From the NCBI GenBank assembly GCA_000320545.1, contig ADNK01002524.1:155001-179525 (forward strand): a stretch of DNA of 24,525 bases, written 5' to 3'. Below the pieces are notes generated by a model, which was not told where the DNA came from, did no database searches, and was given only the letters and a program-made list of their open reading frames with translations. Made by a program: the position numbers and the translations under genes. Positions 16,673-24,525 of this stretch are shown here, piece by piece. How positions within the stretch are numbered: position 1 is the stretch's first letter; each line of letters begins with the position of its first letter. This DNA is from Bigelowiella natans CCMP2755 (lineage: Eukaryota; Cercozoa; Chlorarachniophyceae).

Positions 16673-18265
16673 ATGAAGCAAGAAGATCGAGACAGTAGCC
16701 CACACAACCACGAGAGGAAAAAGGAGCAGACATTACATATGAAGAGACCTTCTGAACCAATGAAATTCTCCCTCAAGTATAACCCGACAACGCTTAAGGC
16801 TATGGAATATAGGATTCTCTCGTGTGCTCGTCCGCATATGCGGGCTTTCCATCTTGCTTGGTCCTCATTTCTGGTTGCATTTATAGCTTGGTTCTCCTTT
16901 GCACCGTTGGGTCCAGCAATAAAGGAAACGCTAGGTCTTACAAAAAAGGACCTTCTATGGGCTAATATCGCCTCGGTGTTGCCAACTCTCTTTGCAAGGT
17001 TTGCAGTGGGACCTGTTATGGATCACATAGGGCCGAGAAAAAGTCAGGCTTTTATCCTTATGTTCGCTGCGATTCCAACATTTTTTGCGGGATTGATCCA
17101 GGGCATCGTGGGTCTTTGTATTATTCGCGGTCTCGTAGGGGTTGCTGGAGCAGCTTTCGTCGGATGCCAGTTTTGGTGTACTTTGATGTTCGAGAAGGAG
17201 ATTGCCGGAACAGTCAACGCCACAGCAGGAGGGTGGGGCAATCTGGGCGGAGGGCTCACACAGGCACTCATGGTTGGTATCTTTGCCATGAACACATCTT
17301 CACCAAGTTGTGACCAGGAATGCGGGTGGCGCAATGCCTTTTTCATTCCTGCATTTGCACTGGTACTCTTTTCTGTGTCGATATTGCTTCTCGCGGACGA
17401 TTGTCCCCAGGGAGGGTATGTACCCCCAGTCCAAACTATGACTACATCATCCATCATAATGGAACACGAGGAGCAGGATAATATTCAACCTGGCAAAGGC
17501 CAAAGAAAGAAAAAGCGCCAAACAGCACATATTAGCGATGTTGTGAGGAATTCCCAAGTCTGGGCTCTCGCCCTTCAGTATGCATGCAGCTTTGGAATAG
17601 AACTACATGTGAATAATACGATTGCATTTTACTATTGGGATCGGTTTGGGTTAGCAATTACCGCAGCAGGACTTATAGCGTCGCTATTCGGTTTAACAAA
17701 TCTCTTCGCACGTGCATGGGGTGGGATGATATCTGACTTTTGTTATCGGCACTGGGGACTGATAGGACGCAAATATAGCCTTGTTTGTCTCACATGCTCC
17801 CAAGGTGTTCTTCTTATCGTATTTTCAAGAATGACTACTCTAGAAGCATCCATCGGCTTGATGGTGATATTCTCGATATTTGTTCAAGGAACTGAAGGAT
17901 CTACTTTCGGGATCGTGCCGTACGTAGACCCACTCAATAATGGCGGGGTGTGCGGCTTCGTCAGTGCCGGCGGTAACATTGGAGCTGTGGTGTGGGGGTT
18001 AATGTTCCTTTTGACCTCAAGTTACAGCGACGGTTACATGATTTTAGGGATCATCGTGCTCTTCACCGGTCTTCTGGGCATCCTTACCATTAGAATATAT
18101 GATACATCACATAGCGGAAAGAAAGGCTTTCATGGAAATGATGTAAGTAACAATAACTATGATGGAGCGAACAGCTTACCGGAGATAGAAGAACGGAATA
18201 AGTGCTCTACATTAGAATTAACCAGTATTTCTATGGACCACAAGAATGGCGGCGTCCCGAGATAA
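16673..18265 (+). CDS. NRT2: nitrate/nitrite transporter, MFS NNP family (NRT2 type)
   Basis: A single uninterrupted frame of 530 codons encodes a twelve-helix major facilitator. The first helix AFHLAWSSFLVAFIAWFSFA, then APLGPAIKETLGLTKKDL and ANIASVLPTLFARFAVGP..D..GPRK, are hallmarks of NarK/NRT2. The first nitrate signature, AGGWGNLGGGLTQ, is at 17225-17263. The second, SAGGNIGAVVWG, is around 17963-17998. The substrate-binding arginines expected in helices 2 and 8 are seen in LFARFAVGPVMD and NLFARAWGGMISD. A long basic cytosolic loop (GKGQRKKKRQ) lies between helices 6 and 7, and a hydrophilic tail follows helix 12. Function: high-affinity proton-coupled uptake of nitrate or nitrite across the plasma membrane, feeding nitrate reductase. 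Several Met codons lie before helix 1; I use the first (16673), though 16739 or 16760 are possible. It is the only large gene here without introns. Confidence 0.95.
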   Translation: MKQEDRDSSPHNHERKKEQTLHMKRPSEPMKFSLKYNPTTLKAMEYRILSCARPHMRAFHLAWSSFLVAFIAWFSFAPLGPAIKETLGLTKKDLLWANIASVLPTLFARFAVGPVMDHIGPRKSQAFILMFAAIPTFFAGLIQGIVGLCIIRGLVGVAGAAFVGCQFWCTLMFEKEIAGTVNATAGGWGNLGGGLTQALMVGIFAMNTSSPSCDQECGWRNAFFIPAFALVLFSVSILLLADDCPQGGYVPPVQTMTTSSIIMEHEEQDNIQPGKGQRKKKRQTAHISDVVRNSQVWALALQYACSFGIELHVNNTIAFYYWDRFGLAITAAGLIASLFGLTNLFARAWGGMISDFCYRHWGLIGRKYSLVCLTCSQGVLLIVFSRMTTLEASIGLMVIFSIFVQGTEGSTFGIVPYVDPLNNGGVCGFVSAGGNIGAVVWGLMFLLTSSYSDGYMILGIIVLFTGLLGILTIRIYDTSHSGKKGFHGNDVSNNNYDGANSLPEIEERNKCSTLELTSISMDHKNGGVPR

Positions 18266-18600
18266 AAGTTTTTGTTGTGTTTGGCACAGCAAGAAGCTCC
18301 ACATATAATGCACAGACAATAGACACGGAACAATAGCAGAGACTCCCTGTCCTCCACTAAAACGCATCGTGCCATAAAGCAATAGCATTGCAATGAATAT
18401 TCTGTACTGAATCGGAAATTATGGCTTACACGTTACTTGTATTACAACAAAGTTTGTCACGCAAAAAAAAAAAAAAAAAAGATGTGCGAGCGAAACAGAT
18501 GAATTGAGTAGCCAAGACACACCATGTGCTAACCCCCCCTCCCCCCGGCCCCCCTCTCCCAAATGGCATGCACACACAAAAATTTGTAAATTGGATCATG
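18266..18600. other. 3' flank of NRT2 with poly-A and C-rich runs
   Basis: No gene seen. There is an 18-base A run at 18463-18480 and C-rich runs at about 18533-18560. The A run lies about 200 bp after the NRT2 stop. Confidence 0.6.
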
Positions 18601-19345
18601 GTATGAGTGCATCGCCAGTTTAGCAGTCTAGCAGTGCTCTCGGATTTGTTCTGAAACGTCGTGCAGCTAGCGCATCGTTTGATCGCACATTGTCATGTTG
18701 AAAGCAACTTCCACTTGACAGAGTCTCCTCTCAGGCTCATAGTTTTTTTTTCCATTTGTCGCCACAGCTTGCTGCTAGCTGGACAGTGTTGTTGCTAGGT
18801 TGGCTCAGAGCGAACGGCGGGATGCAAAATGCGCTGGTGCGTGATGGCGTGTGCGTGCCAATTGATTTTGCAATGCCGGCTGCTCGTCGCAAAACAGCGT
18901 GACCGTGTCTAGTGTGTCTTTCATCGACGAATTCTTGTCCCTGCGTCAACTCTCAATTATGTGGCTTGCTGAACTTGCAATCATGCACGCTGGCATGTGA
19001 GAGCGCTAGCTAGCTAGCTAGAGCATGCGCGCACACACCTAGACATTTGACCACAATGAAAGTCTAAATCATTCTGATTTTGAACATGCGAAAGCATTTG
19101 TTGTAGCACCAGCTAGCCAGTTAAACCAAAGCCTGCCTGCTAGCATGGCAAATCCTCATTCGGACATTCCGATCATCTGCATATGTTTGTGTGGCATCAA
19201 CCGGCCTCGTCATCACCTTGGCGCTTCCCATCAAACACGGTTCCGCATGATTCAACTTGGCAATTCGACGGTGGTGCAGGATAATGCATGCATGTTGGTT
19301 TGTTGGAACGGCACACGCAATGCAGCCAGTTGAGCATTTTTGTTT
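18601..19345. other. second gene-poor island rich in GCTAGC/GCATGC
   Basis: The composition is the same as at 8951-10380. GCTAGC strings occur at 18666-18671, 18774-18779, 19005-19018 (three overlapping), 19112-19117 and 19139-19144, with many catgca/gcatgc strings. Both islands share the phrase accagctagcc (about 9439 and 19109). No convincing coding frame is present. Confidence 0.6.
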
Positions 19346-19562
19346 AATTTTGCGAAAGTAATTAATCACTCATTCATCATCAATTCTTCTACCAATTCCT
19401 CACAGCTCATTACGCGCAGGGGTACTTTTGCCGGATTTTTAAACGAATTAATGGAGGTTTGAGCTTGACTAGAAACGCCGTCAGGCGTGGTATGTTCTCT
19501 TGAGACGGCCTTTGCCGCGTTGTGCAGGGTTTCTGTATCCCATCCTTAGCACCGACAAATTA

Positions 19563-19594
19563 ACACACACACACACACACACACACATAGAGGT

Positions 19595-19639
<45 letters not shown>

Positions 19640-19660
19640 GAGGTAGACACACACACACAC

Positions 19661-19702
<42 letters not shown>

Positions 19703-19706
19703 GCAA

Positions 19707-19731
<25 letters not shown>
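19563..19731. repeat. compound CA-GA-CA-GA-CA microsatellite
   Basis: Blocks in order: CA 19563-19589, GA about 19600-19634, CA about 19646-19660, GA about 19663-19701, CA about 19706-19731. The spacer agaggtaga occurs at both CA-GA and GA-CA boundaries, which suggests internal duplication of a CA-GA unit. Confidence 0.9.
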
Positions 19732-19737
<6 letters not shown>

Positions 19738-19840
19738 TTCTCTCAGAAAATAAAGTGACATATTAAGTTTTTAATATATGCTGTGCTCGTTTCTCTCCAT
19801 TATATATAGTATATATATATATATATATATATATACTATA

Positions 19841-20059
19841 ATGAGGAAACATAACACGTGTCCGTGCACGCGCGCGTGTGGTGTATGCATGTGTGTGTGG
19901 GGGGAAGGGGGGGGGTGTATAAGATATTGGTGTTGCGAAGAAAGCTTGTTTGTCGATCATTCGTGCATAAAATATCGTAGGACGACCGCACGCTGAAGCC
20001 CATAGATGATCCGAATCAAGTTTCCCCTAAACATCACAATCGACATAAGACACACAAAT

Positions 20060-20106
<47 letters not shown>

Positions 20107-20152
20107 CTTACAACTGCAGATGATTCGGTAATAACTATATGCGGTATGTTAG
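19841..20152. repeat. direct repeat, left copy (identical to 24214-24525)
   Basis: From atgaggaaacataacacg to the window-end phrase gcggtatgttag, this segment matches 24214-24525 base for base at a fixed offset of 4373, including the G run and the GA tract at 20062-20103. The TA tract to its left is shorter here (about 19810-19836) than in the right copy (24137-24208). On the minus strand it contains a strong donor (gttgtaagtccc, near 20111) and exon-like sequence. Confidence 0.97.
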
Positions 20153-20310
20153 GCCGAAAAAGATCCGCGTTATACCGCAGGGTAATACGGCGGGTAGTAA
20201 TACCAAGCAAATCTTCCAATTCTCTGGTATTTCGATCTCGACTGCATTCTCCTCTGGTTGGACAACGCTCACTGTCGCCGTACATCCTACTTAAAGATAA
20301 TTATTTACAC
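20153..20310 (-). CDS. candidate exon region, membrane-like frame
   Basis: On the minus strand, after a taggat acceptor near 20286, one frame reads TATVSVVQPEENAVEIEIPE and then NWKICLVLLPAVLPCGI, a plausible membrane helix. A second frame of the same stretch is open to a strong GTAAGT donor near 20111. I cannot tell which is used. No family is recognised. Confidence 0.25.
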
Positions 20311-20558
20311 TTTTTGTCTATATCATTACGCAAAGCATATCGTTGTCTGTGCGTGCGTGTGTTTGTGTGCGTGTTCGCGTGTTGGCGTGTGTTTGCGCCT
20401 TTGTGCGGCCAACGTGTCCATGGGTCACCCGCAATGCTCGACGAATCGTCTACATTTGGAGAACACGAAGAAGCGTGAAACGGGTCTTGGCTGCTGCCCT
20501 CGAAATACTCCCGCAACGTAGTTTTCCCTTTCCTTTCATTTGTCGTACGTAAGCTGGA

Positions 20559-20592
<34 letters not shown>

Positions 20593-20608
20593 GTGAGGGA
20601 CCAAGGGA

Positions 20609-20653
<45 letters not shown>

Positions 20654-20699
20654 CCGACGGCACACGCCGCATGCACCAATGACAATAACCTCGTAAACG

Positions 20700-20845
20700 G
20701 ATGAATATCTACTAACTTATGCTCAGAACACAACCCTTCTTCTTGCTCCGTGCAAGGCTCGTTAGCGACGTCCTGATCACAAAAAATGGTATTGCGACGA
20801 TGACAAACATTAGCAGCACCACGAATTAGCATATGACTCGCCTTC
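20700..20845 (-). CDS. candidate exon, hydrophobic segment
   Basis: A minus-strand frame reads MFVIVAIPFFVIRTSLTSLA followed by RSKKKG, which looks like a membrane helix with a positive inner flank. A stop lies just upstream without an intervening acceptor, so either the ATG is a start or the other open frame (CHRRNTIFCDQDVANEPC) is the real one. Unresolved. Confidence 0.2.
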
Positions 20846-20934
20846 GCGCATTAAACTTGGTTTATATCAGCAAAAGTGGAGGGGGAGAGGAAGATAGTGC
20901 GAGAGGGGTTAAACGCCACATTTGGCTTGAAATA

Positions 20935-20966
<32 letters not shown>

Positions 20967-21042
20967 AGAGAAAGATAGCGAGAAAGGACATGAGGGAGAA
21001 AGAGAAAGAGAAAAAGAGAGAGACGGAGAGAGAGAGATTTAC

Positions 21043-21141
21043 ATCCCAGAAGGGTGATATCGTCCTCATCATCATCATTCCTACCACGTGCACGTTGTTC
21101 ATGCCGAATTTGATTCCGACCCCCAGCGCCTTTACAACGGC
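21043..21141 (-). CDS. candidate internal exon (33 codons)
   Basis: Between an aaaatag acceptor and a gat|gtaaat donor on the minus strand, both phase 0, the frame reads AVVKALGVGIKFGMNNVHVV and then GMMMMRTISPFWD. The donor runs straight into a CT microsatellite, as in other introns here. Family not recognised. Confidence 0.35.
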
Positions 21142-21410
21142 CTATTTTTCGTTCCAACACAGATGACACACAGACAACGTATAACAACAACAGCAACAAG
21201 CTTTGTAATCACCTACTTGAATCATTCCCTTCTCTCTCCCCCCCCCCCCTCACCCCCCCTGTCTCTCTCTCTCTCTCTCTCGCTCTCTCTCGCTCTCTCT
21301 CTCTTTCACGCATACACACACTCTTTCAAGTGCTTCTATCCCGAAATACATCATTATGCGTATTGTAACGCATCTGCAAGTATCTTTTAGTAATATCTCG
21401 AAATCCACAC

Positions 21411-21476
21411 CTCTTTTACAGCCCACCGCCGCATCAACCGGATGCGCCGAAGGGCCTCGGATTCCACTGACTTCAC
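21411..21476 (-). CDS. candidate internal exon (22 codons)
   Basis: From a gaaag acceptor to a gag|gtgtgg donor, both phase 0, reading VKSVESEALRRIRLMRRWAV. The phase fits the next candidate exon at 21141. The content is strongly basic and helical. Function unknown. Confidence 0.3.
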
Positions 21477-21527
21477 CTTTCACAATGCACACAAGGAATT
21501 GAGCGGCCCGTTATCGAGAGAGAGAAA

Positions 21528-21563
<36 letters not shown>

Positions 21564-21700
21564 AGGAGGAGAAGAAAGACTAATTGACAAAAAATAAAAA
21601 TGGAAACGAATATTTGCTCATAAAACCGCATTACTACAGCCTTTGAGTAGTGTTGCGTATTCTATGGCTTTGATGGCTCGAAAACGATGAAAAACTTCAC

Positions 21701-21902
21701 TTCGTTCAGCACTACTACTTTCTCAGAGTCTTTTGTAACGGCTGCCATAAACTAGAGGGCCTTGGTGTATGCGCGCGCGCTCTTGTCGTACTGCGTCTCA
21801 ATTCTCCCCCCCCTCCCCTTCAAAAGATGATGGGGTTTGCTGCCTATACCTGCTTCCACTCATGATCGGTAAAGACGCGTGGGAGCCTCTCCAGCCTTGT
21901 TT
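21701..21902 (-). CDS. candidate exons 21902-21850 and 21751-21701
   Basis: The first ends with ERLPRVFTDHEWKQ before a cag|gtatag donor (phase 0). The second starts after ctctag in phase 0, reads FMAAVTKDSEKVVVLNE, and ends before gtgaag in phase 0. They are phase-compatible with the candidate at 21476. No family recognised. Confidence 0.3.
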
Positions 21903-21959
21903 CTGCTCATCGTCAGTATTTTATGTCAAAGTCAGAATCTAGTGCTGGTCAGTATATAT

Positions 21960-21994
<35 letters not shown>

Positions 21995-22230
21995 CAGCAT
22001 GCATACGCATAAAAATGCAAACCGTTTCTCTATCCCTCACCCTCTCTTTCCCCCCCCCCCTCTCTCTCTCTCCCTCCCTCTCTTTCACCACACGTTTAAA
22101 ATGGGTGATTATCATATAAATATATTACGTGGGTTGATACATTCATACAATATTATATATATATATAAATATATATATATACATATTTCTTCTTCGTGAG
22201 AGTGTGCGTGTGTAAGAGTTGATATGGTAC

Positions 22231-22274
22231 TTCTAGTCGTTTGAATGATATCACATCCCACATGGCCTCCAGAT
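22231..22274 (-). CDS. candidate small exon
   Basis: The minus-strand stretch between ctcatag and gaa|gtacca reads LEAMWDVISFKRLE (14 codons after two bases). It lies between TA and CA microsatellites. Support is splice signals and an open frame only. Confidence 0.25.
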
Positions 22275-22315
22275 CTATGAGGAAACCAACCAGAAAGGGC
22301 GCAGCAAGATTCATA

Positions 22316-22370
<55 letters not shown>

Positions 22371-22443
22371 AACACACACACACAAACACACACACACAAA
22401 CACACACAAACACACACACGCACATACACACACACACACACAA
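22316..22443. repeat. 128-bp CA microsatellite with periodic A interruptions
   Basis: A long CA run is interrupted by extra A (caaaca) at nearly regular spacing. That is an older, higher-order pattern within the dinucleotide repeat. Confidence 0.95.
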
Positions 22444-22612
22444 AGACAAACACAAACCGCGAAACCAACCACAGCATGGTGCCTTAGAATCTTGCTCTAA
22501 ACAAGTCACATAGCACACCTCCAACCCTCCAACACACACTTGCCAAAAATAAAACAGAATAAAACAAAACATCGAGCCGCGGAGAGAGCACATATTCCAA
22601 TCGCGCTACTAC

Positions 22613-22659
22613 CTAGAAGCCTCCATCACAACCCACATCCCATCATGCGCCACGCTGAA
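22613..22659 (-). CDS. candidate small exon
   Basis: The minus-strand stretch from a ttaatag acceptor to a tctag|gtagta donor reads FSVAHDGMWVVMEAS (47 bases, phase 0 to 2). Good splice sites at both ends. Family not recognised. Confidence 0.25.
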
Positions 22660-22937
22660 CTATTAATTCGCACCAGCAATAATACAACGGGGGGGGCAGC
22701 AGCACAAAGTCAAAAAAAAGCGAATTTATCGGTAAATGGAGGGATTAACCGTTACTGACGGTACAAGGCATTAGAGTGAAAAGAGAGGTAAATAACGACG
22801 TTAATAATGACGTTCGCATGTTCCCCTCCACTACCTACGAGAGCCTTGTAGCTATCATAGACTAATATTACCTGCAGGTCTTTTGGGGCGCCAACGATGA
22901 ATGGCCGGCCTATAAAGCACAAACACAAACACACAAA

Positions 22938-22968
<31 letters not shown>

Positions 22969-22971
<3 letters not shown>

Positions 22972-23029
22972 AACAGCCATTGAATAAACATGCTAACTAT
23001 CAGCTCTCTAGCTGCCACCAGCATCACTG
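22969..23029 (-). CDS. candidate exon encoding a membrane-like helix
   Basis: After a gttaag acceptor the minus strand reads VMLVAARELIVSMFIQWLF, a good hydrophobic helix, then runs into a TG repeat that can supply the donor. Family not recognised. Confidence 0.3.
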
Positions 23030-23134
23030 CTTAACATGGAATGGAGATGAAATGGATAAGCTGGAGGCTGTGAATACAAACACGTACACAAAACACACGC
23101 GTACATAATATAATATACATGAATATAGATATAT

Positions 23135-23136
<2 letters not shown>

Positions 23137-23202
<66 letters not shown>

Positions 23203-23203
23203 A
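23137..23203. repeat. TA then TG compound microsatellite
   Basis: TA run at about 23137-23176 followed directly by TG at 23177-23203. An ACGC tetranucleotide repeat lies nearby at 23344-23370 and a CA run at about 22938-22969. Confidence 0.95.
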
Positions 23204-23428
23204 TTTATATATGTAATGTATTAACGAATTCATTCACTGATATAAGCAGAGACACGTATCCACGCCGCATACACGATTAGAAGGTAAAGCGGAGAAGTTG
23301 CCCAATAAACGCCGCCGGTAAGAGAGAACAGCACAACACAGCCGCACGCACGCACGCACGCACGCACGCGATTTCGCAAAACAATGAGCAGCAAACACAC
23401 CGGAAGGAAGTCGCTTGACCATAGCTAC

Positions 23429-23537
23429 TGGATGTTCTCCTCGTGGTATCTTTCCTTCAGGCACCCTATCGCTGTCAAAGGCTGAGTTGTCTTGACCTTC
23501 TCCCGGAGGAGGCGAAAATAGCATTCTCCCAAGTTTG
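23429..23537 (-). CDS. candidate exon with two possible frames
   Basis: Between an aatag acceptor and cca|gtagct, one frame reads CYFRLLREKVKTTQPLTAIG and continues LKERYHEENIQ. A second frame reads MLFSPPPGEGQDNSAFDSDR and stays open to a later donor (ccg|gtgtgt). The second fits the phase of the preceding candidate exon (23639); the first has more natural amino-acid usage. Unresolved. Confidence 0.3.
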
Positions 23538-23638
23538 CTATTACCAGCAGCGAGCAGCAGGAGCAGGAGGGGGGAGGAGGGTGATGAGCGTTGTTGTGGA
23601 ACATAGTGACGCTTAAGGATTAAAAGGCCGACTGATAC

Positions 23639-23977
23639 CTAATGAGCAGCTGCCCTGTTAGCCGATCCCGTGCATCCTCGAAGAAGCGCTGTGATACAAC
23701 CTGATATTCGTTAAGAAGGAAAGCAGAAGGCGCATATTGGGGAAGGGGGAATGCGGGAAAGATCTCCTATGAGAAGCTTCGAGGTCTGTCGCTACTCTTC
23801 AATCATGGTAAAGCTCTCGAAAAGCGGTAAGTGTGTGTTTGTGTGTGTATGCGTAAAGCGCGCATTCAACTAATTTTGTAGCTAGCAGATAGTGACCTTC
23901 TCGCGCTCATCTTGGGAAATAAGTGAGAGGGCTTCGTTCCATTGGGTTAAAGAGGGTTTCCAGCAGCCGGACTTGAC
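23639..23977 (-). CDS. candidate exons 23977-23897 and 23700-23639, possible C2-like domain
   Basis: The first reads VKSGCWKPSLTQWNEALSLI and ends REK. The second (acceptor atatcag, donor attag|gtatca) reads VVSQRFFEDARDRLTGQLLI. Both are phase 0 at their join. The spacing W-NE-x-L, hydrophobic strand, then D-x-D/DRLTG resembles the middle of a C2 membrane-binding domain (pattern PxWNE...VxDxD...G). The + strand of the same stretch has strong donors at 23829 (gcg|gtaagt) and 24019 (cag|gtgagt), so the coding strand is not certain. Confidence 0.3.
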
Positions 23978-24134
23978 CTGTGTGTTGTTGCTGCTGAGGA
24001 TGGATCTTCTCGTACCAGGTGAGTGTGATCTTTCGTCGCACGTGTTTACACCGAAACGGGATTGAAAGCTGTTAAGCTTGTACAGTCGCCATTCAGCGCT
24101 AGTACGCGACGAGGCGGTTTATGTACAAGAGCCC

Positions 24135-24136
<2 letters not shown>

Positions 24137-24208
<72 letters not shown>
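24137..24208. repeat. TA microsatellite of about 72 bp
   Basis: The longest TA run in the window, directly abutting the right copy of the 312-bp direct repeat. Confidence 0.97.
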
Positions 24209-24209
<1 letters not shown>

Positions 24210-24213
24210 TATA

Positions 24214-24432
24214 ATGAGGAAACATAACACGTGTCCGTGCACGCGCGCGTGTGGTGTATGCATGTGTGTGTGGGGGGAAGGGGGGGGGTGTATAAGATAT
24301 TGGTGTTGCGAAGAAAGCTTGTTTGTCGATCATTCGTGCATAAAATATCGTAGGACGACCGCACGCTGAAGCCCATAGATGATCCGAATCAAGTTTCCCC
24401 TAAACATCACAATCGACATAAGACACACAAAT

Positions 24433-24479
<47 letters not shown>

Positions 24480-24525
24480 CTTACAACTGCAGATGATTCG
24501 GTAATAACTATATGCGGTATGTTAG
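24214..24525. repeat. direct repeat, right copy, cut by the window end
   Basis: Identical to 19841-20152. The match reaches the last base of the window, so the true repeat may be longer. Confidence 0.97.

Noticed and set aside
19481-23233. Many ORFs made of CVCVCV, SLSLSL, IYIYIY or THTHTH
   Set aside because: They are translations of CA, GA/CT and TA microsatellites.
1-24525. tRNA or rRNA genes
   Set aside because: No cloverleaf-like box A/box B pair or rRNA core sequence was recognised on either strand by reading; a tRNAscan/Rfam run would be decisive.

Overview
This window is nuclear DNA from a eukaryote, most likely a unicellular alga or other protist. The genes are split by short GT-AG introns with consistent phases. 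Almost every spliced gene carries dinucleotide microsatellites (TA, CA, GA/CT) in its introns. There is no operon structure, and the protein families (SAM/CHAT/NB-ARC/TPR, pectin-lyase-like beta-helix, NRT2-type nitrate transporter) fit a free-living, nitrate-using protist. I cannot name the lineage from sequence alone.

Left third (1-8.55 kb, + strand): one large locus, or a tight cluster, reads SAM domain, CHAT caspase-like protease, a STAND/NB-ARC ATPase module, two further nearly identical NB-ARC modules, an array of 44-residue kinesin-light-chain-type TPRs, and a basic tail. The proposed exons from 568 to 3465 join in phase. The second and third NB-ARC modules are a tandem duplication of an intron plus exon (offset 1502 bp). 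Their differences are dominated by reciprocal TG-versus-CA dinucleotides, the mark expected from CpG deamination on opposite strands. An in-frame TGA at 6924-6926 interrupts the TPR array and may come from the same process. The layout matches intracellular surveillance proteins: sensor repeats, an ATPase switch and a protease effector.

Middle (8.55-15.5 kb): about 2 kb is gene-poor, with TA repeats and an island rich in GCTAGC/GCATGC palindromes. A short fragment follows with a myristoylation-type leader and a GTPase-like strand. Then a minus-strand gene of at least nine exons (15473 down to 10952) encodes a right-handed beta-helix protein; nearly all its splice junctions can be set by phase and family motifs.

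Right of that (15.6-18.3 kb, + strand): a short ORF with a signal-peptide-like start (15638-15760) and a full-length, intronless nitrate/nitrite transporter of the NNP/NRT2 family (16673-18265).

Right end (18.3-24.5 kb): a second GCTAGC-rich island, then very microsatellite-rich DNA. It probably holds one or more minus-strand genes made of small exons; several candidates with compatible phases are listed at low confidence. A segment of at least 312 bp at 19841-20152 recurs without any difference at 24214-24525, running off the window edge. This is a very recent duplication or an assembly artefact.
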